Source of the DNA: Alistipes sp.
Lineage (GTDB): Bacteria; Bacteroidota; Bacteroidia; Bacteroidales; Rikenellaceae
Direction of reading: 5' to 3'
DNA length: 64,000 nucleotides
NCBI GenBank assembly: GCA_029060215.1
Contig: JAIDUK010000034.1
Span: 1-64,000 of the forward strand
Shown here one piece after another: positions 43,876-53,988 of the stretch. Numbering within the stretch: position 1 is the first letter of the stretch; each line of letters starts with the position of its first letter. The position numbers and the translations under genes are program-made. The notes under the pieces were generated by a model, which saw only the letters and a program-made list of their open reading frames with translations, was not told the origin of the DNA and made no database searches.

Positions 43876-44526
43876 TCAGGCTTCGAGCATCCGCACGATC
43901 TCGGCTTCGGGGTCGGCCGCGCCGAAAACGCTGCTGCCGGCCACCACGACATCGGCCCCGGCGGCGAAGACGGCGCCTGCGTTGCGGGCCGAGATGCCGC
44001 CGTCGACCTCGATGAGGGTGTCGAGCCCCTGCCGACGGACCATGGCCCGCAGGTCGGCGATCTTCTGCAACGACGCGGGGATGAACGCCTGCCCGCCGAA
44101 ACCGGGCTCGACGGACATGACCAAGACCATGTCGACCAGCGGCAGGATGTCGCGCAACACCTCGACCGGCGTGGCGGGCTTGACGGAGATGCCGACGCGA
44201 GCGCCGGCCTTGCGGATGAGGTTGATGCAGGCAGGGATGTCCCGGGCGGCTTCGTAGTGGAACGTGACGATGTCGGCCCCGGCCTCGACGAAGCGCTCGA
44301 CGTAACGCTCCGGCTCGACGATCATCAGATGCACGTCGAGACACTTGTCCGACGCCTTGCGGATGGCTTTCAGCACAGGAAACCCGAACGAAATGTTGGG
44401 CACGAAAACGCCGTCCATGACGTCGATGTGAATCCACTCGGCGGCGCTGCGGCCGACCATGCGGGTGTCGCGGTCGAGGTGGCCGAAGTCGGCCGAAAGC
44501 ATCGAAGGGGCTACGATACGGGGCAT
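43876..44526 (-). CDS. rpe: Ribulose-phosphate 3-epimerase
   Basis: A 216-residue TIM-barrel enzyme of the pentose phosphate pathway. APSMLSADFGHL, WIHIDVMDGVFVPNISFG, LDVHLMI, MSVEPGFGGQAFIP and EVDGGISARN are all present, including the metal-binding Asp and His residues. ATG 44526 is used; the longer frame is a shadow of rmuC. Monocistronic. Confidence 0.96.
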   Translation of the reverse strand: MPRIVAPSMLSADFGHLDRDTRMVGRSAAEWIHIDVMDGVFVPNISFGFPVLKAIRKASDKCLDVHLMIVEPERYVERFVEAGADIVTFHYEAARDIPACINLIRKAGARVGISVKPATPVEVLRDILPLVDMVLVMSVEPGFGGQAFIPASLQKIADLRAMVRRQGLDTLIEVDGGISARNAGAVFAAGADVVVAGSSVFGAADPEAEIVRMLEA

Positions 44527-44546
44527 AGAAGAGGGGTAATTTTTTA

Positions 44547-44554
44547 CAAATGTA
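44547..44554 (-). promoter_or_regulatory. -7 box for rpe
   Basis: TACATTTG on the minus strand, 20 nt before ATG 44526. Confidence 0.6.
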
Positions 44555-44631
44555 GCAAACAAATCGCAGGCCGCAACGCCCCGACCCGATAATTTTAGGG
44601 CGCGGGGGCTGCCCGGCTCGAAAATATTTGC

Positions 44632-44639
44632 TACCTTCG
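44632..44639 (+). promoter_or_regulatory. -7 box for rmuC
   Basis: TACCTTCG (one mismatch), 5 nt before ATG 44645. Confidence 0.55.
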
Positions 44640-44644
44640 TGGGT

Positions 44645-45925
44645 ATGAACACGACCCTTGTCCTCGCCCTTGTCCTTCTCGGGGCCATTGCAGCGGCGCT
44701 GGCGGCCCTCTGTGCGGCCCAGCGGCGCGAAAACCGGCGTCTGGCGGCCGAACGAACCGCGGCGCAGGAAGAGATACGCACCCTGACGGCCGGACGCGCC
44801 GAACTGGAGACCCTGCGCACCCGCGCCGAAACCGAACTCGAAGCCCTGCGCCGCCGCACCGCCGAAGAACGCGAAGCGGAGCGGGAACGCCGCGAAAAAG
44901 CGGAAGAGACCCTGCGGCTCCAATTCCGCCATCTGGCGGCGGAGATCCTCAGCGAACAATCGCAGCGTTTCGGGCAGACGAGCCGCGAATCGATCGACCT
45001 GCTGCTCAAGCCCTTCAAAGACAACATCGCCGACTTCCGCAAACGGGTCGAGGAAATCTACACCGCGCAGACCTCGCAACGGGGCGAACTGAAAAACGAA
45101 TTGCAACGGCTCATGGAACTCAACCGCTCGATTTCGACCGAAGCGCAGAACCTGACCAACGCCCTCAAAGGCAACTCGAAGGTGCAGGGCGACTGGGGCG
45201 AAATGCTGCTGGAAACCATTCTGGACAACTCGTCGCTGCTCAAGGGCATCCACTACCAGACGCAATACAACATCAAAGATGCCGAGGGGCGCAACCTGCG
45301 GCCCGACGTGGTGCTGCGGCTGCCCGAAAACAAACAGATCGTCATCGACTCGAAGGTGTCGCTCACGGCCTTTCTGGGCTACACGGCAGCCGAAGACGAG
45401 GAAGAACGCCAACGCCAGCTGGCCGCCCACATCGCCTCGGTCCGCCAACACGTGACCGAACTGGGACGCAAAGAATACCAGCGGCTGCTCGATTCGCCCG
45501 ACTTCGTCATCATGTTCATCCCCAACGAACCGGCCTTTCTGGCGGCGTTGCAAAACGACCCTGCGATCTGGGCCGACGCCTACGAAAAGAAAGTCATCGT
45601 CTCCTCGCCGACCAACCTGTTCGCCCTGCTCAAGCTGGTGGCCGACCTGTGGAAATACAACGATCAGGACAAGAACACCAAGGAGATAGCCGCCTGCGGA
45701 CTGAAGCTCTACGAACAACTGGTGGCCTTCACCTCGTCGCTCGAAGGGGTCGGCACAGCGCTGGACAAGGCCCGCGACGCCTATGCCGACGCCTACAAAC
45801 GCCTCACCTCGGGCAACGACAACATCATCCGAGTGGGCGAACGCCTGCGCAAGAGCGCCAGCATCCAACCCAAACGCCAACACTCGGCACGCACGCTGGA
45901 AGCGGCGGGCGAAGACGAATCCTAA
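44645..45925 (+). CDS. rmuC: DNA recombination protein RmuC family
   Basis: 426 residues. N-terminal transmembrane anchor, a long Arg/Glu-rich coiled coil (about 20-130) and the RmuC nuclease-like domain (GNSKVQGDWGEMLLETILDNSSLLKGIHYQTQ; RPDVVLRLPENKQIVIDSKVSLTAF; DFVIMFIPNEPAF). Associated with limiting inversions at repeats. ATG 44645 rather than GTG 44639, which overlaps the -7 box. Its stop overlaps the stop of convergent tsaB by a few bases. Confidence 0.93.
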   Translation: MNTTLVLALVLLGAIAAALAALCAAQRRENRRLAAERTAAQEEIRTLTAGRAELETLRTRAETELEALRRRTAEEREAERERREKAEETLRLQFRHLAAEILSEQSQRFGQTSRESIDLLLKPFKDNIADFRKRVEEIYTAQTSQRGELKNELQRLMELNRSISTEAQNLTNALKGNSKVQGDWGEMLLETILDNSSLLKGIHYQTQYNIKDAEGRNLRPDVVLRLPENKQIVIDSKVSLTAFLGYTAAEDEEERQRQLAAHIASVRQHVTELGRKEYQRLLDSPDFVIMFIPNEPAFLAALQNDPAIWADAYEKKVIVSSPTNLFALLKLVADLWKYNDQDKNTKEIAACGLKLYEQLVAFTSSLEGVGTALDKARDAYADAYKRLTSGNDNIIRVGERLRKSASIQPKRQHSARTLEAAGEDES

Positions 45926-46629
45926 AAAATCTTCTTCTTGGAAGTAGTGACAACGAAATCCTTGAGGTAGAAGGGCTCGAAGTAGGCGACATCCTCCGTG
46001 CGCCCGGCGTCGAACGCCTGCTGGGCCAGCCGGGCCAATCCGCGGGCCGAGGGGGCCACGTCGACCAACCGGGCGCCGGACAACAGACCGGCGCACTTGC
46101 GGGCACCGCTGCCGAAGATGACGAACGGCCGGTCTGCCGACCGGAAAGCAGCGAAGCTGTCGGCATCGACGACCTCGGCGGAGACGTCGGAGAGCGGAGA
46201 ACCCGAGCTGTCGAAGACCTGCGCATAGACTTCCATGCGCCGGGCATCGACCATCGGGCACAACAACGCCCGGTCCCAATCGTCGACCGCGAGAATCCCG
46301 GCCTTGTAATCTTCGCGCGCCACCTCGGCCAACGCGTCGAGCGACCCGACGGCCACGAGCGGTATGCCCAACCCGTAGCAAAGCCCCTTGGCGAACGACA
46401 CGCCGATGCGCAACCCCGTGTAGGAGCCGGGCCCCTTGCCCACGGCCACGGCGTCGAGTTCGTCGGGCGCAATGCCCGTCTCGCGCAGCAACTCGTCGAC
46501 GAAAAGCCCTATCTTGCGGGCGTGGTCGCGCCCCTCGTCGCTCTCGCGCAACGACACGAGCTCGCCGCCGCGGGCGATGCCCGCCGAGCAGATGTCGGTG
46601 CCGGTTTCTATACAGAGAATCTGTGCCAT
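45922..46629 (-). CDS. tsaB: tRNA threonylcarbamoyladenosine synthesis protein TsaB
   Basis: 235 residues. Partner of TsaD/TsaE in t6A37 formation. ASKHA-like N-terminal half: ILCIETGTDICSAGIA, KGPGSYTGLRIGVSFAKGLCYGLGIPLVAV (the family hallmark GPGSFTGLRIG). The C-terminus is more divergent. ATG 46629 lies 5 nt after smpB. Its 3' end overlaps that of rmuC (tail to tail). Confidence 0.93.
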   Translation of the reverse strand: MAQILCIETGTDICSAGIARGGELVSLRESDEGRDHARKIGLFVDELLRETGIAPDELDAVAVGKGPGSYTGLRIGVSFAKGLCYGLGIPLVAVGSLDALAEVAREDYKAGILAVDDWDRALLCPMVDARRMEVYAQVFDSSGSPLSDVSAEVVDADSFAAFRSADRPFVIFGSGARKCAGLLSGARLVDVAPSARGLARLAQQAFDAGRTEDVAYFEPFYLKDFVVTTSKKKIF

Positions 46630-46634
46630 AGCAA

Positions 46635-47096
46635 TTATCTGAAACGTTTCAACGCCTTGTCCATCTCGCGCTTGGCGTCGTTTTCCTTGAGGTACTCGCG
46701 CTTGTCGTAGGACTTGCGGCCGCGAGCCAGCCCGATGACGACCTTGGCCAGCCCTCGGTCGTTCAAGAACAGCCGCAGCCCCACGATGGTCAGCCCCTTG
46801 TCCTGCGCGAGCCGCTGCATCTTGCCGATCTCGCGGGCGGTCAACAACAGCTTGCGGTCGCGGCGCGGAGAGTGGTTGTTGCAAGTGCCCCAATCGTACT
46901 CGGCGATGTTGACCCCGCGGATCCACACCTCGCCCTTGTCGAAATAACAATAGGAATCGGTCATCGACGCTTTGCCGGCCCGCACCGACTTGATCTCGGT
47001 GCCGACGAGCACGATGCCGGCGGTCCACTCCTCGATGATCTCGTAGTCGAAGGTGGCGCGCTTGTTGCGGATATTGATCTTCTTCTGTTCGCTCAT
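46635..47096 (-). CDS. smpB: SsrA-binding protein SmpB
   Basis: A 153-residue partner of tmRNA in trans-translation. [36 protein letters not shown], the RNA-binding core, and C-terminal tail KRFR. Precedes tsaB (5-nt gap). The tmRNA gene itself is not in this window. Confidence 0.96.
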   Translation of the reverse strand: MSEQKKINIRNKRATFDYEIIEEWTAGIVLVGTEIKSVRAGKASMTDSYCYFDKGEVWIRGVNIAEYDWGTCNNHSPRRDRKLLLTAREIGKMQRLAQDKGLTIVGLRLFLNDRGLAKVVIGLARGRKSYDKREYLKENDAKREMDKALKRFR

Positions 47097-47318
47097 GGCT
47101 CTGCATGCGGTTTCCTTGGACCGATAGCCCGTTCATGCCGCCGGATAGGCCGAAACGGCACGCGAATTGCAACGTATGGTCGCAGAGGGCGGGGATCGGT
47201 TAAGGTAACCAATTTCTTTATCTTCGATATGTTTTACACATCTTTCTGTTTATTTTCTGTTTGCACACGGTATGCGCAGCGATGCGCGTACGACCCGAAT
47301 CCCGCCCTCTTCTTTTTT
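47097..47318. other. Intergenic region between dnaG and smpB
   Basis: 222 nt, low-GC in its middle (ATTTCTTTATCTTCGATATGTT). No RNA gene, terminator or clear -7 box recognised. Confidence 0.4.
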
Positions 47319-49292
47319 CTATAGAATCAGCCGCTGCAACTTATTGGCCATTGTTACCTTGGCACGGTTCAGAGTGTCCATGCGCTGCATGATTTCGGTC
47401 TCCTGCTCGTCGGTGAGGTTCTCGTCGGCCAACTTGGCCATACACTCCTTGATCAGCCCCTCGATGACCTTGGTCTTATAGAGCGCCACGGCCTTCGGAA
47501 CGCCGACGGCGAGCATCTCGGCGTCGGACTCAACGTGGACCTCCTTGCGGCGCCACAACTCGCTGGGCACATAGTTGTCGTCCGAAAAGAGCAGATCGAC
47601 CGACACGTTGCACACATCCGGGTCGCTGTGGTTGGTGAACAAGTGCGCCGGGACCTCTACCCCCACGCCCGACTGCTGCCACTGCTCGCAATAGGCCGCC
47701 CGAATCTTGTCGTACTGCGGGTTGCGGAACGTCAACCCGCCGTCGGCCAGTTCGTCGAAAATAACCTCGGCGACGTTGCAGGCCACCATCTCGCGCCCCT
47801 CTTTGAAGTCGAACGAACAATGGCCGTACTTGAGCAGGTATTTGCACAACTCGCGCTCCAGCGCGTCGGTGCTGCTCCCGGCCTCGACCTCGCGGACATA
47901 CTCCACCTCGGGCTCGCGGGGCGTCTGGCGGCGCAGCTCCGTCTGCCGCCGCACGAATTCGTCGGTCTCGCGGTCGCCGGTGGTCCCCAACCGCTTGCGC
48001 GCCACCTCGGAGACGAGAATCCGCTCGTCGATCTCCATGATGCGGGCGCACTCCTTGATGTAGACCGCGCGCTGGATCGAATCGGGAATCTGCGCGATGG
48101 ACTGCACCATGTCGCCGATGAGCGACGCCTTTTTGATGGGGTCGCCCTGCGCGTCGTCCAACAACAACTTGGCCTTGAAGGCCAGAAAATCCTGCTCGTT
48201 GGAACGGATATACTCCTGCAACTCGGCGGCCGTATGGCTCCGGGCGAACGAATCGGGGTCCTCGGGCTCGGGCAACAGCACCACGCGCACGTTCATCCCC
48301 TCTTTGAGGATCATGTCGATCCCGCGCAACGAAGCATGGATACCCGCCGAATCGCCGTCGTAGATAACGGTGATGTTCTTGGTGAACCGGTTGAGCAGGC
48401 GGATCTGTTCGGTGGTGAGCGAAGTGCCGGACGAAGCCACGACGTTCTCGACCCCGGCTTGGTGCATCGAAATGACGTCGGTGTAACCCTCGACCATGAT
48501 GGCGAAATCCTGCTGCTGGATCGCTTTCTTGGCGAAGTAGAGACCGTAGAGCTCGCGCTTCTTGCTGTAGATTTCGCTCTCGGGCGAATTCTGGTACTTG
48601 GCGACCTTCTTGTCGGTGCGGAGCGTACGCCCGCCGAAGGCGACGATGCGCCCCGAGATATTGTGCACCGGGAACATCACCCGGTCGTGGAAACGGTCGA
48701 AGAGCGAACCGTCGCTCTCGCGCTTGAGCGACAGACCCGTAGAGACGAGGAATTCCTCCTTGTAACCGGCGGCCAGCGCGTCCTTGGACATCTTGTCGCC
48801 CTTGGCTGGGCAGAAGCCGAGCCCGAATTTCTGGATCGTGGCGTCGGTCATGCCGCGCGTCTGGCGGAAATAAGCCATGCCGACGCTCATCCCCTCGCTC
48901 TCGTGGCGGAGATAGTCGGCAAAATAGTCGGCGGCCCAACCGTTGAGCGCGAACATCGATTCGCGGTCGTTGTTGCGGCGCTCCTCCTCGGGGGTGAGTT
49001 CCTTCTCCTTGACCTCGATGCCGTAGCGCTTGGCCACCATCTTCAGAGCCTCGGGATAGGTGACGTTCTCGTGCTCCATGAGGAAAGTCACGGCGTTGCC
49101 GCCCTTGCCGCAACCGAAGCACTTGTAGACCCCCTTCGAGGGCGAGACGACGAACGACGGGGTCTTCTCGTTGTGGAACGGACAGCACGCCTGATAGTTC
49201 ACGCCCTTGCGCCTGAGCGTGACGAAGTCGCCGATGATATCCACGATATTGGCGGCGGCATAGATGCGGTCTACGGTTTCCCTGTCGATCAT
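47319..49292 (-). CDS. dnaG: DNA primase
   Basis: 657 residues; makes RNA primers on the lagging strand. CHC2 zinc finger CCPFHNEKTPSF...YKCFGCG (about 39-65), RNA polymerase domain with AFGGRTL, TOPRIM EGYTDVISMHQAGVENVVASSGTSLT (about 258-283) and IYDGDSAG, and a C-terminal helicase-binding domain. ATG 49292 is 6 nt after its -7 box, so again close to leaderless. Monocistronic. Confidence 0.96.
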   Translation of the reverse strand: MIDRETVDRIYAAANIVDIIGDFVTLRRKGVNYQACCPFHNEKTPSFVVSPSKGVYKCFGCGKGGNAVTFLMEHENVTYPEALKMVAKRYGIEVKEKELTPEEERRNNDRESMFALNGWAADYFADYLRHESEGMSVGMAYFRQTRGMTDATIQKFGLGFCPAKGDKMSKDALAAGYKEEFLVSTGLSLKRESDGSLFDRFHDRVMFPVHNISGRIVAFGGRTLRTDKKVAKYQNSPESEIYSKKRELYGLYFAKKAIQQQDFAIMVEGYTDVISMHQAGVENVVASSGTSLTTEQIRLLNRFTKNITVIYDGDSAGIHASLRGIDMILKEGMNVRVVLLPEPEDPDSFARSHTAAELQEYIRSNEQDFLAFKAKLLLDDAQGDPIKKASLIGDMVQSIAQIPDSIQRAVYIKECARIMEIDERILVSEVARKRLGTTGDRETDEFVRRQTELRRQTPREPEVEYVREVEAGSSTDALERELCKYLLKYGHCSFDFKEGREMVACNVAEVIFDELADGGLTFRNPQYDKIRAAYCEQWQQSGVGVEVPAHLFTNHSDPDVCNVSVDLLFSDDNYVPSELWRRKEVHVESDAEMLAVGVPKAVALYKTKVIEGLIKECMAKLADENLTDEQETEIMQRMDTLNRAKVTMANKLQRLIL

Positions 49293-49298
49293 AGCGTA

Positions 49299-49306
49299 CA
49301 AAGGTA
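49299..49306 (-). promoter_or_regulatory. -7 box for dnaG
   Basis: TACCTTTG on the minus strand, 6 nt before the ATG. The track-style TTG at 49301 is inside it. Confidence 0.65.
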
Positions 49307-49438
49307 GGAAAAACCGAATTAAGAATTAAAAATTAAGAATTAAAATTTCCTACATTCCGGCCGAACGCCGCCGCGAAGCCCGTGCCGGTTCTTCCTGCCG
49401 CCCGAGCTCCGGCGGATGCCGCCGAACCGAGCGGAGCG

Positions 49439-49477
49439 CAAAAAAAGCTCCCTGCCGCAAAAATTGCGACAGGGAGC
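49439..49477 (-). terminator. Intrinsic terminator of glnN
   Basis: 14-bp stem GCTCCCTGCCGCAA/TTGCGACAGGGAGC (one mismatch) followed on the minus strand by T7-8. Confidence 0.92.
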
Positions 49478-49501
49478 CATTCCCGCAGACCGTGCGCGGT
49501 G

Positions 49502-51679
49502 CTACCGGATAAACAACAACTCACGGTACTTGGGCAAGGGCCAGATCTGGTCGTCGACGATCTCCTCCAACTTGTCGATATGGTGGCGGATTTCGTCGAA
49601 GAAGACCGCCACGGTATCGTGGTAGGCGATGGCCTTGGCGCGCTGCTCCTCGATGCGGTTGGCCTTCTTGCGCGCCTCGATCATCTCGTCGGTCAGGCGC
49701 TGGATGGCCGTGGTGTGGTCCTGTATCTTCTTGATGAGCGCGATGTCGGCCGTAGACTTCAACTCCGGGATCTGCTGGAGCTTGTAGACCTTGTCCAACA
49801 GCAGCGCTTCGTATTTCGACGCGATGGGCACGATATGGTTCATCGCCAGATCGCCCAGCACGCGCCCCTCGATCTGGATCTTCTTGGTGTAGGTCTCCCA
49901 CTTCACCTCGGTGCGGGCTTCGAGCTCGACCCGGGTGTAGACCCCCATCTCGCCGAACATCCGCAGCGACTCCTTGTCCAGATAGCGGTCGAAGACCAGC
50001 GGCGTCGAGGTCTCGCAGTCCAACCCGCGCGCGGCCGCCTCGGCTTTCCACTCTTCCGAGTAGCCGTTGCCGTCGAAGCGGATCGGGCGGCACTCCTTGA
50101 TCATCTTCTTCAACACCTCGTAGATGGCCTTCTCTTTCTTGACCCCGGCTTCGATCTTGGCATCGACGGCCGCCTTGAAACGCGTCAGCTCGTCGGCCAC
50201 CGCCGTGTTGAGCGTAATCATCGCCTCGGCGCAGTTGTCGGACGACCCCACGGCGCGGAACTCGAAACGGTTGCCCGTGAAAGCGAACGGCGAAGTGCGG
50301 TTGCGGTCGGTGTTGTCCAGCAACAGCGTGGGGATGTGCGAAATGCCGCTCATCTTGAACACGTTCTTCGCGTCGAAGCGGATGGCGTCGTCGCCTTTCG
50401 AAGCGGCGAGCTTGTCGAGTACGGCCGAGACCTGCGACCCGAGGAAAGCCGATATGATGGCCGGGGGCGCTTCGTTGGCACCCAAGCGGTGGGCGTTGGT
50501 GGCGCTCATGATCGAAGCCTTCAGCAGACCGTTGTGTTTGTAGACCGCCGACACCACGTTGACGAGGAAAGTGATGAACTGCAAATTCTCCGAAGCCGTT
50601 TTGCCCGGCCCCAGCAGGTTCACGCCCGTATCGGTGCCCAGCGACCAGTTGTTGTGCTTGCCCGAACCGTTGATCCCCTTGAACGGCTTCTCGTGCAGCA
50701 GCACACGGAACCGGTGGCGGCGGGCGATCTTGTCCATGATGGTCATCAACAGCTGGTTGTGGTCGTTGGCAAGGTTGGCCTCCTCGTAGACCGGCGCCAG
50801 CTCGAACTGGTTGGGCGCCACCTCGTTATGACGCGTCTTGACCGGAATGCCCAGCAACAGGCATTCGTACTCCAACTCCTTCATGAAAGCCATCACGCGC
50901 GTGGGGATGGCACCGAAATAGTGGTCTTCGAGCTGCTGGTTCTTGGCCGACTCGTGGCCCATGAGCGTACGGCCCGTCAGCACCAGATCGGGGCGGATGG
51001 CCCACAGGCTTTCGTCGACCAGAAAATACTCCTGCTCCCAACCCAGATAGGAAAAGACCTTCTCGACGTTCTTGTCGAAATAGCGGCACACCTCGGTGGC
51101 GGCCTTGTCCACGGCGGTCAGCGAACGCAGCAGGGGCACCTTGTAGTCGAGCGCCTCGCCCGTGTAGGCGATGAAGACGGTCGGGATGCAGAGCGTCGTA
51201 TCGACGATGAACGCGGGCGACGCGGGGTCCCATGCCGAATAGCCGCGAGCCTCGAAGGTGTTGCGGATGCCGCCGTTGGGGAACGACGAAGCGTCGGGCT
51301 CCTGCTGCACCAGCAGCTTGCCCGAGAACTCTTCCAGCACCCCGCCGCAGCCGTCGGGGTCGGCGAAGGCGTCGTGTTTCTCGGCCGTACCGCCCGTCAG
51401 GGGCTGGAACCAGTGGGTGTAGTGGTCGGCGCCGTGCTCCAACGCCCACTGGCGCATGCCCGCGGCCACGCTGTCGGCGATTTCGGCAGGCAGCGGCGTA
51501 CCGTTCTCCATGGTGTTGACGAGCGCGTCGAATGTCTTCTTGTTGAGATACTTGCGCATGGCATCGCGTCCGAATACCCGGGCGCCGAAATAGTCCGAGG
51601 GGCGTCCGGCAGGCACCTTCGCCTCGACAGCCGTGTGGTTGATGGCCGCATCGACCATCTTGAACCTGAGTAGCGACAT
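49502..51679 (-). CDS. glnN: Glutamine synthetase type III
   Basis: 725 residues, the length of GSIII; condenses ammonia and glutamate with ATP, a main nitrogen-assimilation enzyme in Bacteroidales. GSIII features: N-terminal extension FGARVFGRDAMRKYL, HWFQPLTGGTAEKHDAF, KTRHNEVAPNQFELAPVYEEANLANDHNQ (catalytic core), GSGKHNNWSLGTDTGVNLL, NRTSPFAFTGNRFEFRAVGSS. ATG 51679 is chosen because the upstream frame overlaps the promoter. Its control region contains three copies of TTTTCCGAAAA, see that feature. Confidence 0.96.
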   Translation of the reverse strand: MSLLRFKMVDAAINHTAVEAKVPAGRPSDYFGARVFGRDAMRKYLNKKTFDALVNTMENGTPLPAEIADSVAAGMRQWALEHGADHYTHWFQPLTGGTAEKHDAFADPDGCGGVLEEFSGKLLVQQEPDASSFPNGGIRNTFEARGYSAWDPASPAFIVDTTLCIPTVFIAYTGEALDYKVPLLRSLTAVDKAATEVCRYFDKNVEKVFSYLGWEQEYFLVDESLWAIRPDLVLTGRTLMGHESAKNQQLEDHYFGAIPTRVMAFMKELEYECLLLGIPVKTRHNEVAPNQFELAPVYEEANLANDHNQLLMTIMDKIARRHRFRVLLHEKPFKGINGSGKHNNWSLGTDTGVNLLGPGKTASENLQFITFLVNVVSAVYKHNGLLKASIMSATNAHRLGANEAPPAIISAFLGSQVSAVLDKLAASKGDDAIRFDAKNVFKMSGISHIPTLLLDNTDRNRTSPFAFTGNRFEFRAVGSSDNCAEAMITLNTAVADELTRFKAAVDAKIEAGVKKEKAIYEVLKKMIKECRPIRFDGNGYSEEWKAEAAARGLDCETSTPLVFDRYLDKESLRMFGEMGVYTRVELEARTEVKWETYTKKIQIEGRVLGDLAMNHIVPIASKYEALLLDKVYKLQQIPELKSTADIALIKKIQDHTTAIQRLTDEMIEARKKANRIEEQRAKAIAYHDTVAVFFDEIRHHIDKLEEIVDDQIWPLPKYRELLFIR

Positions 51680-51743
51680 GATTTTTTTCGATTTGGGGAT
51701 TGCAGTTTTCCGGCCGGTGCAACTCGCATCCGGCATCTGCCGA

Positions 51744-51751
51744 CAAAGGTA
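51744..51751 (-). promoter_or_regulatory. -7 box for glnN
   Basis: TACCTTTG on the minus strand, about 64 nt upstream of ATG 51679. The first TTTTCCGAAAA motif (51772) lies where a -33 element would be; no good TTTG is seen there. Confidence 0.65.
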
Positions 51752-51771
51752 AAAACTTTTCGCTTCGGTTG

Positions 51772-51883
51772 TTTTCCGAAAATCGCACTTTTTCGCAAAA
51801 ACGCATAATTTTTCACGCATTTTCCGAAAAACAGGCGCAATTTTTCGGACATCGCCCGATTTTTCGAGGTATTTTTCCGAAAA
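51772..51883 (-). promoter_or_regulatory. Three TTTTCCGAAAA motifs upstream of glnN
   Basis: Exact copies at 51772-51782, 51820-51830 and 51873-51883, 48 and 53 bp apart. Near-palindromic, in the position of activator or repressor sites. Not known to me as a named box. Confidence 0.45.
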
Positions 51884-52086
51884 CATGGTGAATTTTCAAG
51901 CGATTCTTCCAAAAACTCCGATTTTCGATTTTCCGGAATTTTGAAGTATTACAGGATAATTTTGGAATAAATAGCGCATAATACACACGAATAGCGATGC
52001 CGAAGATTTTTCGTCGCGCTGTTCCTCAAAATGACAATGAGCATCAATTATTAATTATTCCTTTTAATTATTCACCAATTATTTTA

Positions 52087-52094
52087 TACCTTTA
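52087..52094 (+). promoter_or_regulatory. Probable -7 box for mutA-mutB
   Basis: TACCTTTA (one mismatch), 41 nt before ATG 52136. A TACTTTTTG at 52097 is an alternative. Confidence 0.45.
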
Positions 52095-52135
52095 CATACT
52101 TTTTGAAAGCACATTCAACTAATCTCAAAATAGTT

Positions 52136-53986
52136 ATGGCAAATACCAAACAAGAAAAGCTGTTCGCCGAATTCCCTGCGGTGCCCACCGCACAATGGGA
52201 AGAGGTGATTGCGGCCGACCTGAAAGGTGCCGATTACGAGCGCAAACTGGTATGGCGTACGGGCGAAGGATTCAACGTAAGGCCCTACTACCGTGCCGAA
52301 AACCTCGAAGGTCTGCGGTTCTTGGGTTCGCAGGCAGGCGAATTCCCCTATGTGCGCGGCACGCAGGCGCACAACCGCTGGCGCGTGCATCAGACCGTCA
52401 CGGTCGCCGATGCGGCGGCCGCCAACACCGAAGCGTTGCAGCTCTTGGGTTCGGGCGTCGATTCGCTCGGCTTCCACATCGCCAAGGCCGAATTCTCGGC
52501 CGCCGAGCTGGATACGCTGCTGCACGAAATCCACCTGCCCGCCGTCGACCTCGTCTTCTGCGGCGAGAAGATGGGACGCTTCGCCGACCTCGTGCTGGCC
52601 AAGATCGAAAAGGAGGGCATAGCCAAGGAAGATGCCCGCATCATGTTCGTCATCGACCCGCTGGTCAAAGGGCTCTCGTCCAAGGGCGACTTCTGCTCGC
52701 CCGACGGCAAGGAATGCTTCGAACGCATCGCCGAACTGGTGCGCAAGACCAAGGAGTACAAACACATCCGGGTCATCAACGTCTCGGGGCAGATCTTCGG
52801 CAACTCGGGCTCGACCATCGTCGAGGAGCTGGCGTTCGCTCTCTCGGCCGGCCACGACTATCTGGTGCGGCTGACCGAAGCCGGACTGAGCGTCGACGAA
52901 GCGGCGCGCAAGATGCGCTTCTCGCTGAGCATCTCGTCCAACTACTTCCTCGAAATCGCCAAGCTGCGCGCCGCACGCATGTTGTGGGCCAACATCGTCA
53001 AGGGCTACAACCCTGAGAAAGAGTGCGCGGGCAAGATGCTCATCCACACCGAGACCTCGCGCTGGAACCAGACCGTCTACGACCCCTATGTCAACATGCT
53101 GCGCGGCACCACCGAAGCCATGTCGGCCGCCATCGGCGGCGTGCACTCGCTCGAAGTGACGCCGTTCGACCGGGCTTTCGAAACTCCGACCGAATTCGCC
53201 AAGCGCATAGCCCGCAACGTCGAGCTGCTGCTTAAGCACGAATCGCATTTCGATCAGGTCGTAGACCCCGCAGGCGGTTCGTACTACATCGAGAACCTCA
53301 CGCAGTCCATCGCCGAAGAGGCTTGGAAGCTCTTCCTCGAAATCGAGGAAAAGGGCGGTTACACGGCTGCCTACAAAGCCGGTGTCATCGTCGAGAAAGT
53401 CAAGGCTTCGGCCGCCAACAAGGACAAGAACATCGCTACGCGCCGTCAGATTCTCTTGGGTGCCAACCAATACCCCAACTTCACCGAGGTTGCGCCTGCC
53501 GAAATCGCGGCCGGCACCGTGACGCGCACCGTTGCCGAGGGCAACGTCCTGACGCCCTACCGCGGCGCGATGGCGTTCGAAGAGATGCGTCTGCACGTCG
53601 ACCGCTCGGGCAAACAGCCCAAGGCGTTCATGCTCACGTGCGGAAGCCTTGCCATGGCCCGCGCCCGTGCGCAGTTCTCGTGCAACTTCTTCGCCTGCGC
53701 CGGAATCCGCGTGCAGGACAACACGTTCTTCAAATCGATCGAAGAGGGCGTGGCCGCAGCGCTGGAATCGAAAGCCGAGATCGTGGTGGTCTGCGCCTCG
53801 GACGACGACTACGCCGAAGCAGCGCCCAAGGTGAAGGAACTGCTGGGCGGCAAGGCGATTCTGGTAGTTGCCGGAGCACCCGCCTGCGCACCCGAACTCG
53901 AAGCGCAGGGTATCACCAACTTCATCAACGTGAAGTCCAACGTGCTCGAAACACTGAAGTTCTACCTTAAAGAAATGGGAATCTGA
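52136..53986 (+). CDS. mutA: Methylmalonyl-CoA mutase small subunit
   Basis: 616 residues; the non-catalytic partner of the B12-dependent mutase interconverting succinyl-CoA and methylmalonyl-CoA, the route to propionate. MMCoA-mutase barrel ([49 protein letters not shown]) and a degenerate cobalamin-like C-terminal domain without DxHxxG, as expected for the small subunit. ATG 52136 is in line with [14 protein letters not shown]. mutB follows 2 nt downstream. Confidence 0.95.
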   Translation: MANTKQEKLFAEFPAVPTAQWEEVIAADLKGADYERKLVWRTGEGFNVRPYYRAENLEGLRFLGSQAGEFPYVRGTQAHNRWRVHQTVTVADAAAANTEALQLLGSGVDSLGFHIAKAEFSAAELDTLLHEIHLPAVDLVFCGEKMGRFADLVLAKIEKEGIAKEDARIMFVIDPLVKGLSSKGDFCSPDGKECFERIAELVRKTKEYKHIRVINVSGQIFGNSGSTIVEELAFALSAGHDYLVRLTEAGLSVDEAARKMRFSLSISSNYFLEIAKLRAARMLWANIVKGYNPEKECAGKMLIHTETSRWNQTVYDPYVNMLRGTTEAMSAAIGGVHSLEVTPFDRAFETPTEFAKRIARNVELLLKHESHFDQVVDPAGGSYYIENLTQSIAEEAWKLFLEIEEKGGYTAAYKAGVIVEKVKASAANKDKNIATRRQILLGANQYPNFTEVAPAEIAAGTVTRTVAEGNVLTPYRGAMAFEEMRLHVDRSGKQPKAFMLTCGSLAMARARAQFSCNFFACAGIRVQDNTFFKSIEEGVAAALESKAEIVVVCASDDDYAEAAPKVKELLGGKAILVVAGAPACAPELEAQGITNFINVKSNVLETLKFYLKEMGI

Positions 53987-53988
53987 TT

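Larger units (their letters stand above)
51680..52135. other. glnN-mutA intergenic control region
   Basis: 456 nt with no gene. Contains the glnN promoter, three TTTTCCGAAAA motifs, many TTTTTC/GAAAAA tracts, a fragment of the GTCGCGCTG...AAAATGACA repeat family near 52010 and the mutA promoter. Confidence 0.6.

Noticed and set aside
47097..47318. tmRNA gene next to smpB
   Set aside because: No tRNA-like ends with T-loop or tag reading frame could be found.
51960..51990. GCGCATAATACACACG as a Xer/dif site
   Set aside because: Only the left arm resembles dif; the right arm does not fit, and the site is far from the skew change.
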